Below are positions 47,009 through 62,246 of a stretch of 64,000 nucleotides of DNA, piece by piece. The position numbers were made by a program, and so were the translations under genes. Below the pieces are notes generated by a model that saw only the letters and a list, made by a program, of their open reading frames with translations, had not been told where the DNA came from and did no database searches. Origin of the DNA: Monosiga brevicollis MX1. Taxonomy: Eukaryota > Opisthokonta > Choanoflagellata > Craspedida > Salpingoecidae. The number at the start of each line of letters is the position of its first letter. Position 1 is the first letter of the stretch. Location of the stretch: assembly GCF_000002865.3 (NCBI RefSeq), contig NW_001865051.1:430066-494065 (forward strand), written 5' to 3'.

Positions 47009-49569
47009 ATGAAGACCGGCGTTGGGCACCGACCTGGCGCGGCGGGGACCGCTGGCCCGTGGCTGCTTGTTTGTTTCTCGCTGCTGCTGCTGCCGTGTTT
47101 GTTGGTACACGGGAATGAGCCCACAATGGAGGTCCAAGATGGACTTGTGACCATCTCCAACTCACCGCTCCTGGTGGTGAATGGTGAAGAATCCCGCGAA
47201 GTGCTCCAGGTTTGCTCTCCGCACCCTCCATCGATGACATCCATCCTCCTTGGCACCACGCCATCCTTGCTGCCTTCTCGTTCTGCTTCTCGTTCTGCGT
47301 GACTCACGCTCTTGTCTTGTTATTTTGTGCATGTGGTTTGGGGACTCAATCGGCAGCTGGGGCGCGAAGTCGATGCACTTGCTGCGCAGCTGCACGCCAA
47401 CTTCAGCAACTTGAGCGCTTCTGCCGCCCAGCTGCTAGCGGAGCAGACCCAAGCCCAACAAAACTTCAAAGCGGTCAATGCATCGCTGCACCAGCTGACA
47501 GCCGACTTGACCGAGCTGCAGCTTAACACCTCAACGAATCTGGGCCACTTGCGCGACGCCGTCCCTGTTATGGTGGCCACGCAAGTGCACAGTTTAAACG
47601 AAAGCGTGGCCGCAGCTCTCGTTGCTCTGGCCGGCAACGTCTCAGCCCGCCTCACCCAGCTCCGCAACGACATTCCCGACATGGTGGCTGCACAAGTGGA
47701 TCCAGTAAACAACGCGCTGACCACCTCCCTCGCTCAAATGACCCAAGACCTTGGGGCTCTCAAAGCGGGCCTGGCGGGCAACTCTTCTCTCATTCAAGAC
47801 TTGCAAGGCGATACTGCCGACTTATGGGCCGCTCTGGCTGCCAACATCTCGACCATCGAGACCATGATCTCAGGCCTTCAGGCTTCCATGCAGAGCCTGA
47901 CCCCTGATACTGGCCTCTTACCTTCCCTGCCCGTCCGCAGTTGCCTGCACGCTCGTCAAATTGGCCATCGATCTTCTGGTACTCTCATACCATAGCCCTA
48001 CTGCCTTTGGCGTTTTTGACACAGCCTCTAACTTGATGCACTTGCTTCGTGTAGGCGTGTACTGGGTGCAGCTCGCTCGGCGCCTTGAACCAACGCAGTT
48101 GTATTGCGATATGACCACTGACGGTGGCGGTTGGACCTACGTTGCTCGCGGGCCCGCCACAAGCAACGGCGCCACTGGATCAATTTCCCAAGACCCCACC
48201 CTGGCAGGCGTGTACGTGGCGTTGCTGCCTGCGCCGCTCGTATGCATGACACGGAGCAAGTTTTCCTGGGTGCCGAACACTCCTTGTAGCTCACGCGCAT
48301 GGCTTTTTTTCTGCCTTTCACCCATAGTTGGCAACTCTCAACGGACGAGATCAACGCCATTGTTGGAAACAATGCTTACGAGCTGTACATTGGCCAGGGT
48401 CTCAATGGCGACATCAACACGACCAACGAATATAACGGTAACCCAAACGCAGGCTCAGTCGTCGATGACATTCAGAGCTTTCGCGTTCGATTGCAGGTGT
48501 GAAGCGCCACGCCAACTTGCATCGCCATTGCCTTGATCCTCCTCTTCGCCATTTCCTTTTTGCTTGCTCGGCAAACGGGCACGAAATCAGGAAAGAGAGA
48601 GAGTGAGAAAAAGAGGGAGGAGGTTTTTTGACCTTGTTTAATGTACTGGTGCGCGCTTGGCAATAGTTTACGCCCCTCACTTTTGAGCGGGCTATGGATT
48701 TGTACTATGCCTGGGACGGCTCAGAGTGGGTTCAGAACAACGATACCAATCCCCATCGTTATAGCGATCGTGGTATGGCCCTAAATTGGCAACAGCGCCC
48801 CCACTTTGTTTGTGTCTGCATGAATCTCATATTCCTCGTGCCCTTGGCGGCGACTTGTTGTCACAGGCCCTACATGGCAAGCCTATGACCAGGGCAATTT
48901 GTGCTGTGAACGAAGCGAATCGGGCGCGTGGATCAATTGTGCACCTGCGCCCATTCGCAAAGAAGGTGGGTGCTGTGACTTTTGCCAGCGGCACTCGCTC
49001 GTCAACTCTCATTCGCCTTGGGTTATTCTGATGTGGTTTACCTGTTAGGTCAATTTTCCAATGTCAACCTCAATCAGGTGAGACATGTCATTCCAAAGCA
49101 ACAAGCTTGACCACCGAGCTTGCTTGCTGTGCGCACGGTGCCAGCTTTTTTCTCGGTGTCTTGATCCAACACGCCTTGGTTGTTAAATGGGTAATCTGCT
49201 GAACCTTGTTTCATTTTTTTTTCTTTTTGACTGTGCTTTTAATTGTGTGCGTGTATGTGTGTCTTGTTCAGCATTTGCGCTGCAAGTATGACGACTATCG
49301 CAACGATGGCTTGATCATGTTTTTCCGTGAGGTATGTTCCCACAAATATGTTCGGCAAGGCAGTGTGGTTGCAGGCGAGGCGATGTGCGGGGGGTGCCCT
49401 GATCGTTCAGGTCTAGGAGAGACTTCATCTTGTACTTTTGCCTCCTTGGCATTTGTCATTTCTACGCTCGCAGCGTCCACATACGCAGCTGCAACTCCAA
49501 CCAAGCTGCAAGGCGGTAGGTCACGATGACATCAGTTTTTTATGTATATATATTTTGTTGTTGTTGTTG

Positions 49570-49600
<31 letters not shown>

Positions 49601-49607
49601 TGTCGTT

Positions 49608-49645
<38 letters not shown>

Positions 49646-50718
49646 TGTTGGTTGATTCCACCTGGGTGCTTTTTGCAGTATCAGAGGTGTGCGAATGTTC
49701 TGCCTCTTACCATGCTTCTGCCTCTTACCATGCTTTTGTCTTTGCAGTATCGTGATATGGGTTTTAGTATCAGCGGCACGTATCGTATTCAACCTATTCC
49801 TGAGGAAGACCCCTTTGACGTTTACTGTACGTTTTGCCGCCATGGAACGACGCAAATGAAAAGAGAGAAAGAGTGGACAACTTTAATCTCACCTCAGTCC
49901 CACTTCCCGATGGTGCGATCGCTACTGGCAATGCCTTGCAGGTGATATGGAGACGGATGGCGGCGGCTGGACCTATGTGGCGCGTGGCACGTCAATCTCA
50001 AACAATGTTCTCGGCGATGTCAGCCTCGATCCCACTGTTGACGCGACCTGGCATCTGTCGGCCAAGACAATCATGGGTAGGTGGTCGTTTTGCCCATTCC
50101 CTTGGATTTTGATGTCATCTAGCCTGATCTTTAATTCTAAACCTCGGCCACGGCTATGCGCTCTGTCGCCCTGCGCTTGTGTAGCCATTGTGGGCAACAA
50201 GCTGCCATTCAACAGCTACATGACTATGGGCCAGAATGCAGTTTGCACGGGTGGCAACTGCGCGGCTGAGGAGGCCTACTACCGTGTCCGTTTGGAGCAG
50301 CAATCCTTCACCCTAGAGCAACCAATGTTCTCGTATTCAGGCTGGACAGGCAGCATGTGGTCAAGCCAGGGCTCGAGTGGTAGTCAAGCTGACCGTGGAC
50401 CAAGTTTCGAGCCTGACTCAGCCAATTATTGCTGCAATCGCGATAGCGATTCGGGTGCTTGGACGGGTTGTGCCCGGTAAGTTGTACACCCTGACTTCTC
50501 TGATCAAAAGCGGATCAGCCTGCCTTGCATCTCTGTGACAGTATTGTCGGCCTGATTGCATGCTTTCTGCAACTCCTCATGTTTGCAAATGCTTTTTGTC
50601 CAGGGCATCTGCCAACCAAGAGGGTCAGTGGTCTAATCTCAATCTGAATCAGCATCTGCGCTGCAGCACTGACACGACTACCCGTTCTGGCCTCATCTAT
50701 TTCGTTCGTGACGCCTAA
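47009..50718 (+). CDS. Secreted coiled-coil protein with two fibrinogen-like modules (paralogue A)
   Basis: Thirteen phase-consistent exons (47009-47209, 47357-47978, 48055-48211, 48328-48496, 48667-48772, 48867-48965, 49049-49077, 49272-49331, 49474-49515, 49748-49826, 49942-50076, 50185-50476, 50604-50718) give 701 residues and TAA. Residues 1-35 are a signal peptide (WLLVCFSLLLLPCLLVHG). Residues ~70-270 form an amphipathic helical stalk with many Asn-X-Ser/Thr sites and an internal repeat (LRDAVPVMVATQV, LRNDIPDMVAAQV). Two fibrinogen-C-like modules follow, each opening with vYCDMxTDGGGWTYVARG and closing with NxCCxR, AWxxCA and NQHLRC-x-D; the first ends GLIMFFRE, the second GLIYFVRDA. 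The opening is classic fibrinogen/ficolin/intelectin sequence, but the closing half differs from animal fibrinogen domains. No TM segment, so the product is probably secreted. Lectin-like binding is family inference. The gene at 51368 is a tandem copy with matching introns. Confidence 0.88.
49557..49646. repeat. Trinucleotide repeat (TTG/CTG/GTC) in an intron
   Basis: Runs of TTG, CTG and GTC units in series inside an intron of paralogue A. Read in one frame they give poly-Leu, poly-Cys or poly-Ser, which is not evidence of coding. Confidence 0.9.
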
Positions 50719-51367
50719 GTGCTGTTGTCACAAATACGCAAACGTTACCTCTGCGTGGATTTTTTGACTCTGCATCTTTGCGCGACAGCTTCGCCTCGGC
50801 GAATTGACCCTTGGTCTGGCCAGCCCACGCCTGCAAAGACCCCCTCGGCCGCGTTAATTGTACCCTTTGATCACCCCTATTCCACTCTTTTTTTTCTCTC
50901 TCTCTCTCTCTCTCTTTTTGACTGCACCACTTCTTGCCAACTATATTCAAAACAGTTTGTCTTCCTCTCCAAAGAAACAGCGATGTGTATGTTTGTGTTT
51001 TGGTGTTCGCGGTAACACACACACACACACACACACGCACACACACACACACACACACAACGTTGGCTTTGCTGAGAGAACCTTTATATCACACACACAT
51101 GCTTTTTTGAAAAACAAAGTGAGCCTGCACCAGCTGGGGGTGTTTGGACTGTTGGGGCTGGTGTTGGGCTGGTGTTGGGCTGGTGATTGACATGTGAATG
51201 CAGCAATGAGGAGAGGGGAGGGGAAGAAAGTGATGGCATGATCCCCTGGGTTGAAGCGGCTCTCGTCCTGCTCTTCTCTGGCTTTGCTCACGGAAACAAC
51301 ATGTACGCTTTGGTGCGGCACGGCACGGCAGGCAGGAGACACCATCAACGCTCGAAGAAGTTGAATC
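50719..51367. other. Intergenic region between the twin genes
   Basis: Contains a CT-rich run (50897-50922), a CA microsatellite (51015-51060) and a short GGTGTTGGGCT duplication near 51160-51182. This should hold the 3' end of paralogue A and the promoter of paralogue B. Nothing coding is seen. Confidence 0.55.
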
Positions 51368-54962
<3,595 letters not shown>

Positions 54963-55214
54963 GTTTAGTTTCCGAATGCGCGCCTCAAACTCGGCGTTTG
55001 CCGCAAAAATTTCAGCCCTCAAATTACGGGCAAGGATGATTGAGCGCAATTCTAGAGGACTTTTGTTTGCCTGCGTATTTGCAGACTCCGTTACGCTAGC
55101 CATGCCACGCTGTACATGCCTTTGATCCAAGTCTCAATCGATTGTATTGTGTGGTTGTTTTGTATTCTGTGGTTTTGGAACGCTGACCCGTCTCGATGGA
55201 AACGCCAGATCATC

Positions 55215-57014
55215 TCAGACTTGAAGGCGAATGGGCCGCAGGAGGCGGTCAGTTGCCTCACGGTAACAGCGCTCTTCTTGTTCAAAGGTATCCTGCGATA
55301 TGAGCAATGAGCTGGCATTTGTGTTGGACTCTCATAGAGCTCACACAACTCGACACTGGCGTAGTTGTCATTGCTGCGCACAACCAAAAGAGCGCGAGTG
55401 TTGCACGCACCGAGTTTTGCAATGCAGCAATGAAGCTGTTCCAGTGAGGCACATTGGGAAGGTGTTGCATGTATTGATGTATTTTCTGCACAGCAAAAAG
55501 GGTTTGGGAACCAGGCCATCCACAAACATCAGTGAGCATATCAATGGTTTCTAACGGGTGTGTGCGATGGGGGCAGGGCTGCGTACATAAAATAGAACAC
55601 GCCAGGGTGCACGAAAGATATCGCGATTTCCATGCAAGATGCCAATGCCGTAGGTCTCGGCATCATCACAAAGCAAACCCTGCTCACAGTGATCGGTTCT
55701 GTGTCGGGAAAGGATGCGCGTGAGCGAGTCGAAGTCATGTGCTTGACCACCTGCAGCGGAGAGACGCTGCAGTTGCAGCTCACACTGACCGCCAATTCCA
55801 GCGACAGCTGAGGTCATACATCCGTGTTGGATTGACGGCATAATAAACGTTCAGCAAACCCTGGTCTATCGGCGAAGCGTGCGTCAAGTGAGTGCGATCG
55901 TGTGAAGGGATGGCGTGCCACACCGCGTAGCCACTTGAGGGAAAAACAAGATCTTCGAATCATTCGCCCAGAGCTGGGTAGGTCAAGAATCACAATCGTC
56001 ATTGGCATGCCACTGACCACCCCATTCAACAACGTAATTGTGTCGAGCCTCGGTAATGCCATCCATAAATCCCGAGTGGCGCATGCGCTCAAGGTGCATC
56101 AGGAAGATGCCAGAGTTAAGGCCAACAGGACCGTAGACGGGATGACGGCCCGTCTTGATAATGTCACGGTACCAGCTTTCACCATCCTTCTCGTTTTCAG
56201 CTGCCATGGCGGCCTCTTGCGTCTCATCAAACCGATCAAAGACATCCCAGAGTGCGCCAACGTTGTCGAGAAAAATGGCGTCTGCATCGACGTAAATGAG
56301 CCTAGGTGCATACGGCCGTTCAGCAAGTAGGGTAGGCAGAAGTGGCGTGGAGTGGCGTGGAGTGAACATGCGCGACAAGTCGGGCAGATCTACAGCAACG
56401 GAAGTGATGGGATGCCCAGCACACACTTGTCAAGTTTTCGGAAGAGACGAGGAAAGAAGAGGCGCTGGGCAGCACAGGGCCGGAAAAAGTTTGCCCAGTC
56501 ATGTTCCGGGTCGTGGGGAAACCAAGTTCGGTGAAGTTGCAGGAGAAAGGTGACGCCATCTTTCTGAAAAGACGGGGTGGCAATCTCATCGATGGGATTG
56601 GCATACAGGACATCGTCACCGATGATGTGCAGGTGAATCGCGATAGGGGCCCTGCCGCGGCAACATGAGGCGCGAGCCAATGGGATGAGCAATTCAGGCA
56701 GTGCTGGCCGCGCATGTCGACCCCAACTCAAGCGTACTTGGCCCAATAGACGAGGCTGTTTGCCAGGGCTCGCATGTAATCAGACTGATTACCGCAGGCG
56801 GTGGTTGCAACGTGTACCACCTTGCTTGCAGCACCCACTGGTGCAGGGCTGGTCGTCAGAAGTGCCAACCAGAGACAGGCGATGCCCCCTGTCCAAGCAA
56901 ATCGTGATGCTGATGGATTAATCCTCAAGAGAACTGGGGTTTCTGCCGGGAGCCTTGTCGAGGGAAGGGCGGTGTCAGCGTACCTGCTACAGCGCGGACA
57001 TTGGCTCGGGCCAT
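55215..57014 (-). CDS. GT8 glycosyltransferase, glucoside xylosyltransferase (GXYLT) type
   Basis: GXYLT enzymes add xylose to O-glucose on EGF repeats (for example in Notch) in the secretory pathway. The ATG at 57014 (MARANVRAVA) splices to a hydrophobic anchor or signal (WTGGIACLWLALL), then VVHVATTACGNQSDYMRALAN. The next exon has HDWANFFRPCAAQRLFFPRL, close to human WKKLFKPCASQRLFLP. Then come RLIYVDADAIFLDNVGALWD (the GT8 DxD metal site as DAD), GPVGLNSGIFLMHLERMR, DQGLLNVYYAVNPTRMYDL with CRWNW, and DHCEQGLLCDDAETYGIGIL with HGNR. The last exons read PNVPHWNSFIAALQNS and DTFEQEERCYREATDRLLRP, ending TGA at 55215. The order matches GXYLT throughout. The short N-terminal hydrophobic segment fits a type II Golgi/ER protein. 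An upstream in-frame ATG at 57119 would give a longer N-terminus. The acceptor near 55.97 kb is uncertain. The natural substrate here is inferred. Confidence 0.82.
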
Positions 57015-58004
57015 GACGTCAACCTCATGCCCGTCGCCAGGCGTGTCGGTAGCACCGCTGCCTCGGACAGTCCCGCCGTCAGCTGATGGTCTCAAGAAGG
57101 ATGAGCGCCCAGTATCCACGCGTTACAACAATGATACCCCTTGTCGTCGAAATGGCCCGATTTGGAACGAAAAAAAAAGGTCCTAGGCAAATTCACGCAG
57201 GCCCAAGTGTCGCATGCCACCGCAGTGCCGTGCAGTGCCAAGGTCGCTAGCCAGGGCAAGATCCAGATCGAGAGAGAGAGAGAGAGAGGTGAGAGGGGTG
57301 AGAGGTGGTCGTGTGGCATGCATTCCGATGCATGATTGCATGCATTTCTCGAGTCATCATGCTGAAAACAACATCTTGTCTCTTTTTTTTTTCCTTCTTT
57401 CTTCCCTCTGTTGTCTTGCTGCTTCGTTTGGTGTTTACCTGCAACGCAGATTTATGACGCTTGCCGCGCTGCCCTCATGATTTTTTTTCCCCCTGGGTTC
57501 GTTGTGGCCAATGCTACCTCTTTTGGGTTTGTGTTCATGGCAGGGCGAAGATCGATCTTGAGGTGGCATCACAGCTCATGACTGGGTGCTCTTTTCGATG
57601 GCTGTGGCAGCCTTGCTTTGCTGAAAGGGCAAAGGTACAGAGAGGGATATGGATTTGGACCGAAAAAGACGGCGGTGTAGGCAAAAAGAACTAGTGGCGC
57701 GTTGCTGCGCCAACCTCAACAAGCATGGGCACGCCCTCACTCGCTCCGGAAAATCATCCACATTCGGGAGCGGCTTCATCCGACGCAGGGCGGCCAAAAA
57801 TGGGGGAGAGAAGCATGGTCTTGTCTGAGCTGGGATCAAAAAGGGATAAAACACAAGCAGTCACGCTTGGCCGGAGAAGGACAATAGGTTGAAGACAACT
57901 GGCTGGGAAAGTGCGCATGTAAGGAAACAAGATGCACGGGCATCGGAGAATATTCGCTCATGATATTCGGCCTCGCAATCGGCAAATTGGACAAGATAGC
58001 AAGT
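57015..58004. other. Intergenic region, no clear gene
   Basis: Lies between the GXYLT start and the NDUFA11 3' end. It has a short GA run near 57272-57290 and T/C runs near 57382-57395 and 57480-57492. Open frames on both strands near 57576-57887 overlap each other and show no domain. I see nothing convincing. Confidence 0.45.
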
Positions 58005-59163
58005 TTAGTGATGCTCTTGAGGCTAAACAAAAGGGGCAAGACCATGATGGAAGGTGAGCAAGATTAAAACAGCACACAAGCACAAGGAAAACCCCCGACC
58101 GGCATGAACCAGTGCAGGTGCAAAGGCGAGCACAGAGGCCAGACATGCCAACCGAGCATGGAGGGCCAATGCCAGTCTTTCTGCGAGGAGCGGTAGCATC
58201 AGCCATCCCATCACATACGTTGCCACCCTGCTTGGCCGTAACTTCATCCTGAATCATGCGTGCCATGGCTGACATGAAGCCCACACCCACACAGCTTCCC
58301 ATCGACACGGCGGCACCGCCTACAACGCGTCCAGGTGCGATGGTTATTGCAGCGATAGGAACAGTCTCACCGCGGACCAAAATGACCACAGTGAAGATCA
58401 AGAGAGACATGTGGGGGAATGCGTTGACCTGTGGCTTTAACAACACGTACCGCGCATTGTCACCACTGCTGCCGCCGCGCATGCGCCTGCGGCCGTGCTG
58501 AATGCATCGTCCTTTTCGCGCACCTAGACAACAGCCCGGACGGACATACACTTGAGCCTCAAAGCAAGCATGAACAACGAGGCTTTTGATTTTTTTTTTT
58601 TTGAGTGAGAGGTAAGAATGGCACAGTACCTGCGTCATAGCAGCCTTGGAGACGGCATAGGTAGCCGCCGCCGCACCTGTGTAAGACGAGTCAAGCCAAG
58701 CCGTCGGTGACATCCAACGAGGATAAGTGAGAAAGAGGGGGAGAGGCTGGCTTGAAGGTGGGATGGATGGACACCAGCAGGCAAATACCGACGGCGCGAA
58801 CGCGAACAACGTACCAAAAAGGGAGGCATTGCGAGAGATCATGCTACCCGTGTTGAGAATGAGAGGAGCAGTGCGCTCGCCCACTACGGGCTTGGCCTGC
58901 CATGCCGAGGCCACGGCACCGAAGAAAGCACCTAAGCGAGCCATCCATCCCAGAGCGCATGAGGTCGCATTCAAGGTCGCCGCCACACCGCGCCCTTGTT
59001 CCTCCCCCTCAGCCAATATGACAGCATTACCACCAGAGACCACCACCACCACCACATCCACATCCCATGCTCCACACCACACCACACCAGCACGCAACGT
59101 ACCAGCCCCGACGCCGACGGCGGTCGACTCGGCCACCTGCTCCATCATGCTACCGCCCGTCAT
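58005..59163 (-). CDS. NDUFA11-like complex I subunit (Tim17/22/23 family)
   Basis: Small integral protein of the mitochondrial inner membrane; NDUFA11 (B14.7) is an accessory subunit of respiratory complex I. The ATG at 59163 begins MTGGSMMEQVAESTAVGVGA (59103-59163). In-phase exons follow: GAFFGAVASAWQAKPVVGER with TAPLILNT, then GAAAATYAVSKAAMTQ, VREKDDAFSTAAGACAAAAV with VTMR, and GGAAVSMGSCVGVGFMSAMA with RMIQDEVTAKQGGN. A short last exon ends at TAA 58005. The product is about 126 residues with four Gly/Ala-rich helices, the size and layout of the family. VREKDDAFSTAAGACAAA aligns with human VREKPDDPLNYFLGGCAGG, which favours NDUFA11 over Tim17, Tim22 or Tim23. Long open frames through the introns are spurious. 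Confidence 0.74.
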
Positions 59164-59636
59164 GACTGAACAGTTTCAACTACTAACTACACACACACAG
59201 AGAGATACACACAGAGATAGAGAGAGAAAGACAAAAGGGGGATGGTGGTCAGCATGTAGCTACGTACGAGACCAGACCCCCATCCGGCGCCGGTTGTCAT
59301 CCTTTTTGAGCAGTGAGAAGGCAGTGACGATAACTTTTAAATTGAGGCGAGTCAAAAAGCATTGGATGTGGAGTGCCGTGTGTGGCCAACTGGACACAAA
59401 AACGCGTACATGGTATCCAGCACACACAGACCCTCTCCTTGGCAATAGATGGGCCAATACACCTCCACGCAAAGAGTATAAGGCATGGGATGCGGGTCAA
59501 AAGAGAAGGATAAATCAAAAGGAACAAACCGAAAAACAAAAATTCAAAAAAAAAAAAAAAACCATAAAACGGGTCAAAACGGCTGTGTTGGCTGGCTGGC
59601 GGGCCAGCTCATTTCGATGCAGAGGCATGGGGCAGC
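59164..59636. other. Intergenic region with AC/GA repeats
   Basis: Holds the NDUFA11 promoter and the 3' flank of the SH2 gene. A CACACACAGAGAGA mix lies at 59188-59230 and a poly-A at about 59547-59561. No gene is seen. Confidence 0.5.
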
Positions 59637-62246
59637 TTAGGGTACAACGGCCTTGCGCACGTCAGTTTCCTTCACCTTCCAGGTCATGACATGGGCCTTG
59701 CGCTTTTGATCCTCGGCTGGTGCTTGAAACTTGGTACGAAGACGCTGAACAATCCCCATCATGCGAGCCCCCGAGGCTAGGTCATCAGCATCCATGTCGG
59801 CGTCCGTGTTAGGCAGGGCGCCACCACTCTCACGCAAGAGGTTAGCCTCGGCCAGTTTTGGGTTGGCCAGATAACGCGCCTCGCGCTCCTCGCGGTGTCG
59901 CTCCCATTCACGGCGTCGCTCCATTTCTTGCATTTCCAACCGATCTATCTCCATCTCTGCCTGGATCCGCTGATTGTACGGCTTGCTGCGCGCCTGCTGT
60001 TGCATCTCGGTGATATGCACCTCAAACTCAACGCGCCGTTCCGATTCACGCTGATCGAGTCGACGCAGGTACACGGCCAATTGCTCTTGGACACTTCGCC
60101 CACCTCCTGCAGGATTTGGGTCGTTCTCGTCCACGGGGGTGGGCGAAGTGGTGTTCATAAGAATCGACTTGGGAGCTGAGGGCGCCTGAGACGTTCCAGA
60201 CCCCGGTGCCACCGAGGTGTCTACTGTCACTGTGGTGGAGTCTGATCCCGTTTGCTCTGCTGGGGTCTCGCGGGTGCGCTGTCGGCGCAGAGGGCGAGGC
60301 GAGCGCGCCATCAACACGGGGTTGTCGGCGAATCGGACCGACTTGTTGAAGGAGTCTGGGTCATCGGGCTGATCATCGGACGTGGGGGAGACGGCTGAGG
60401 CCGGTTCATCTCGATCCAGGTGCTCTTGACTACGTCGCATGTCCTCGACGGCCAGGGTGAGTGCCGCGGCCTCTGCTTCGATCAGGCGCGTTTGCTGCTC
60501 AATGTCAAACTCGGCGTCCTGGTCCATCGAGTCGGGGGTGCGATTACGGCTGATGGACGTGGGCGCCGAGCCTGAGCGATGAGGGCTGGGGAGTGTGGCC
60601 GGGGGCGTGGGGGTGACATTGGAGGCCTCGACTGGCGTGTGAGCGCGGGCGGACGCCGTCACAACGGCGCTGCCGCCGTTGGAAGCGCTGCCCGTGGTCG
60701 AGTGGGTACTACCCCGGTGTGAGAAGTCACCCGTGGCGATGGCGTTTGCTTGCGCGGTGTATCGGTCCTGCTCAGCGCTATCCTCGGCTCGCCGCTGATG
60801 AAGGCGCAGTGTGGTCTCGGCTGCACGTAGCTGGGCCTGATACATTTCAGCCTCGGCCCGCATGAGGGCCAGCTGCGCCTCGGCCGCTCTGAGGATGTGG
60901 GAAAGATCAAGTACGGATAGCCACATGTGACGTGAGACAGTCAGAAGACTCGCGCAGTGAAAACAATCAACATCAACAAATGTGGCTTGCCACAACCCAC
61001 CGAAGCTGTGTGCCCGTAGGCTGGGCGTTGGGAGGCAAGCCTGAGTAGCCGAGGCTGGGTCGAGGGCCGCCATAAGGCGCCACCCCCGGATAAGCACCGT
61101 GGGCGCCGCCCATGAGACCGGGGTGTGCGAGTTGTGGCTGTGATTGCTGCAGAACCGGGTGATGCGGATGCATGGACATGGGTAGGGCGCCATAGTGGGG
61201 ATCGTAGCCGTAATGCGTCGCAAGGGCTGGGTGGTTGGGAGCGCTGTGCAGGCTGTGCACACTGCGGGCTGTGCTGATGGCAGAACGGGTGGAGCGAACG
61301 GATCGGAGCGATTTGGGCTGGTGGCGGTGACGGTCGCGATCACGATCACGAGGGTGGTCGCGCGCATCGCGCTTGTCTTCGCCATCATCGACCGAGCGGC
61401 GTGCGGCCCGAACGCTGCGGTGGCTGGTATGATCATCGCCATGGCCGTGGGTGGACAGCGCCTGGCGCGAGGTGCGGCGCTTGGTGGATCGTCCGAGGGT
61501 GCGCTGGTATTCTTCCTCCTCACGGCGAGCATTGGCTGCCCAGCGCTCAGAATCGGACATGCCCTTACGCGTGCCAATGGCGGATGGTTCCTGGGATTGG
61601 CCCAGAATGCCGCCGTCGCCGTCGTCCGAATCTGAGTCGGGGGCAAAGTCGCCGGGGCCGGGGGGTTTGTGGGGATGGCGGGCGTCGCCGTGGTCCGAGT
61701 CGTCTGAGTCATCGGATGAGGAGGCGTGCATGAACTGGCTGTGATCCGTGGGCACGAGCTTGAGGCCGAGTGCCTGGCGCTTCTCCTGGGCATAAAACTC
61801 GACCAGTTTGGCAACGGTGGGGAAGGTGCGCTTGGTGCCACGGATGCAAAAGCCGGGTGGCTGGGCGCGCTTCTCGATGAGGTAGTTGACGAGCTTGTTT
61901 TGTGTGGTGCGCACGGACATGCCGTAACAGTTGGGCTCGCTTTTGACGTCACTGTGGGTGTCACGAGCACACGGCAAACTTTTCGTCATGCGATCGCCAC
62001 GGGACAGGATCGATGAATGGAAGCAGGAAGAGGAGTGAGGGAGACGTACCGAATCAAAAAGTTGCCGGGGCGGCCCTTCTTCAACATGTCCATGGCCATC
62101 TGGCGCACCTCGGTTCGAGGCATGCCAGAAACAAACCAGGAGGCCATTTCTGTTTCTGGGTCGATGGGCTCGGCTGACATGCTGCGCACAATGCTCGAAT
62201 TGAGGCTGCTAATACTGGCCGCCACGGAGGACGTGGTGAAGGCCAT
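59637..62246 (-). CDS. SH2-domain adaptor with disordered middle and coiled-coil C-terminus
   Basis: Exons 62050-62246, 61001-61951 and 59637-60888 join in phase to 799 residues and TAA. An SH2 domain spans residues ~35-130: ASWFVSGMPRTEVRQMAMDM, GRPGNFLIR (FLVR motif with the phosphotyrosine-binding Arg), CYGMSVRTTQNKLVNYLIEK, GFCIRGTKRTFPTVAKLVEF. It should bind phosphotyrosine peptides. The middle is disordered: Asp/Ser-rich (SSSDDSDDSDHGDARHPH), Arg/His/Asp-rich (DRDRDRHRHQPKSLRSVRST) and Pro/Gly/Tyr-rich. The C-terminal third has helical heptad-rich stretches (AEAQLALMRAEAEMYQAQLR; EMEIDRLEMQEMERRREWER) likely to form coiled coils. There is no kinase, phosphatase, SH3 or TM segment, so it is probably a cytoplasmic scaffold. 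I know no animal protein with this order. Confidence 0.85.

Noticed and set aside
49526-49945. Poly-Cys/poly-Arg frame in the trinucleotide repeat
   Set aside because: Intronic repeat; the flanking exons join across it in phase and match the paralogue.
57958-59163. A single 401-codon minus-strand frame
   Set aside because: It contains five phase-consistent exons of a small NDUFA11-like gene; the remaining sequence is intron read-through.
58727-59689. 320-codon plus-strand frame
   Set aside because: It lies antisense to NDUFA11 exons and to the SH2 gene end, is Thr/Lys-rich low complexity, and shows no domain.
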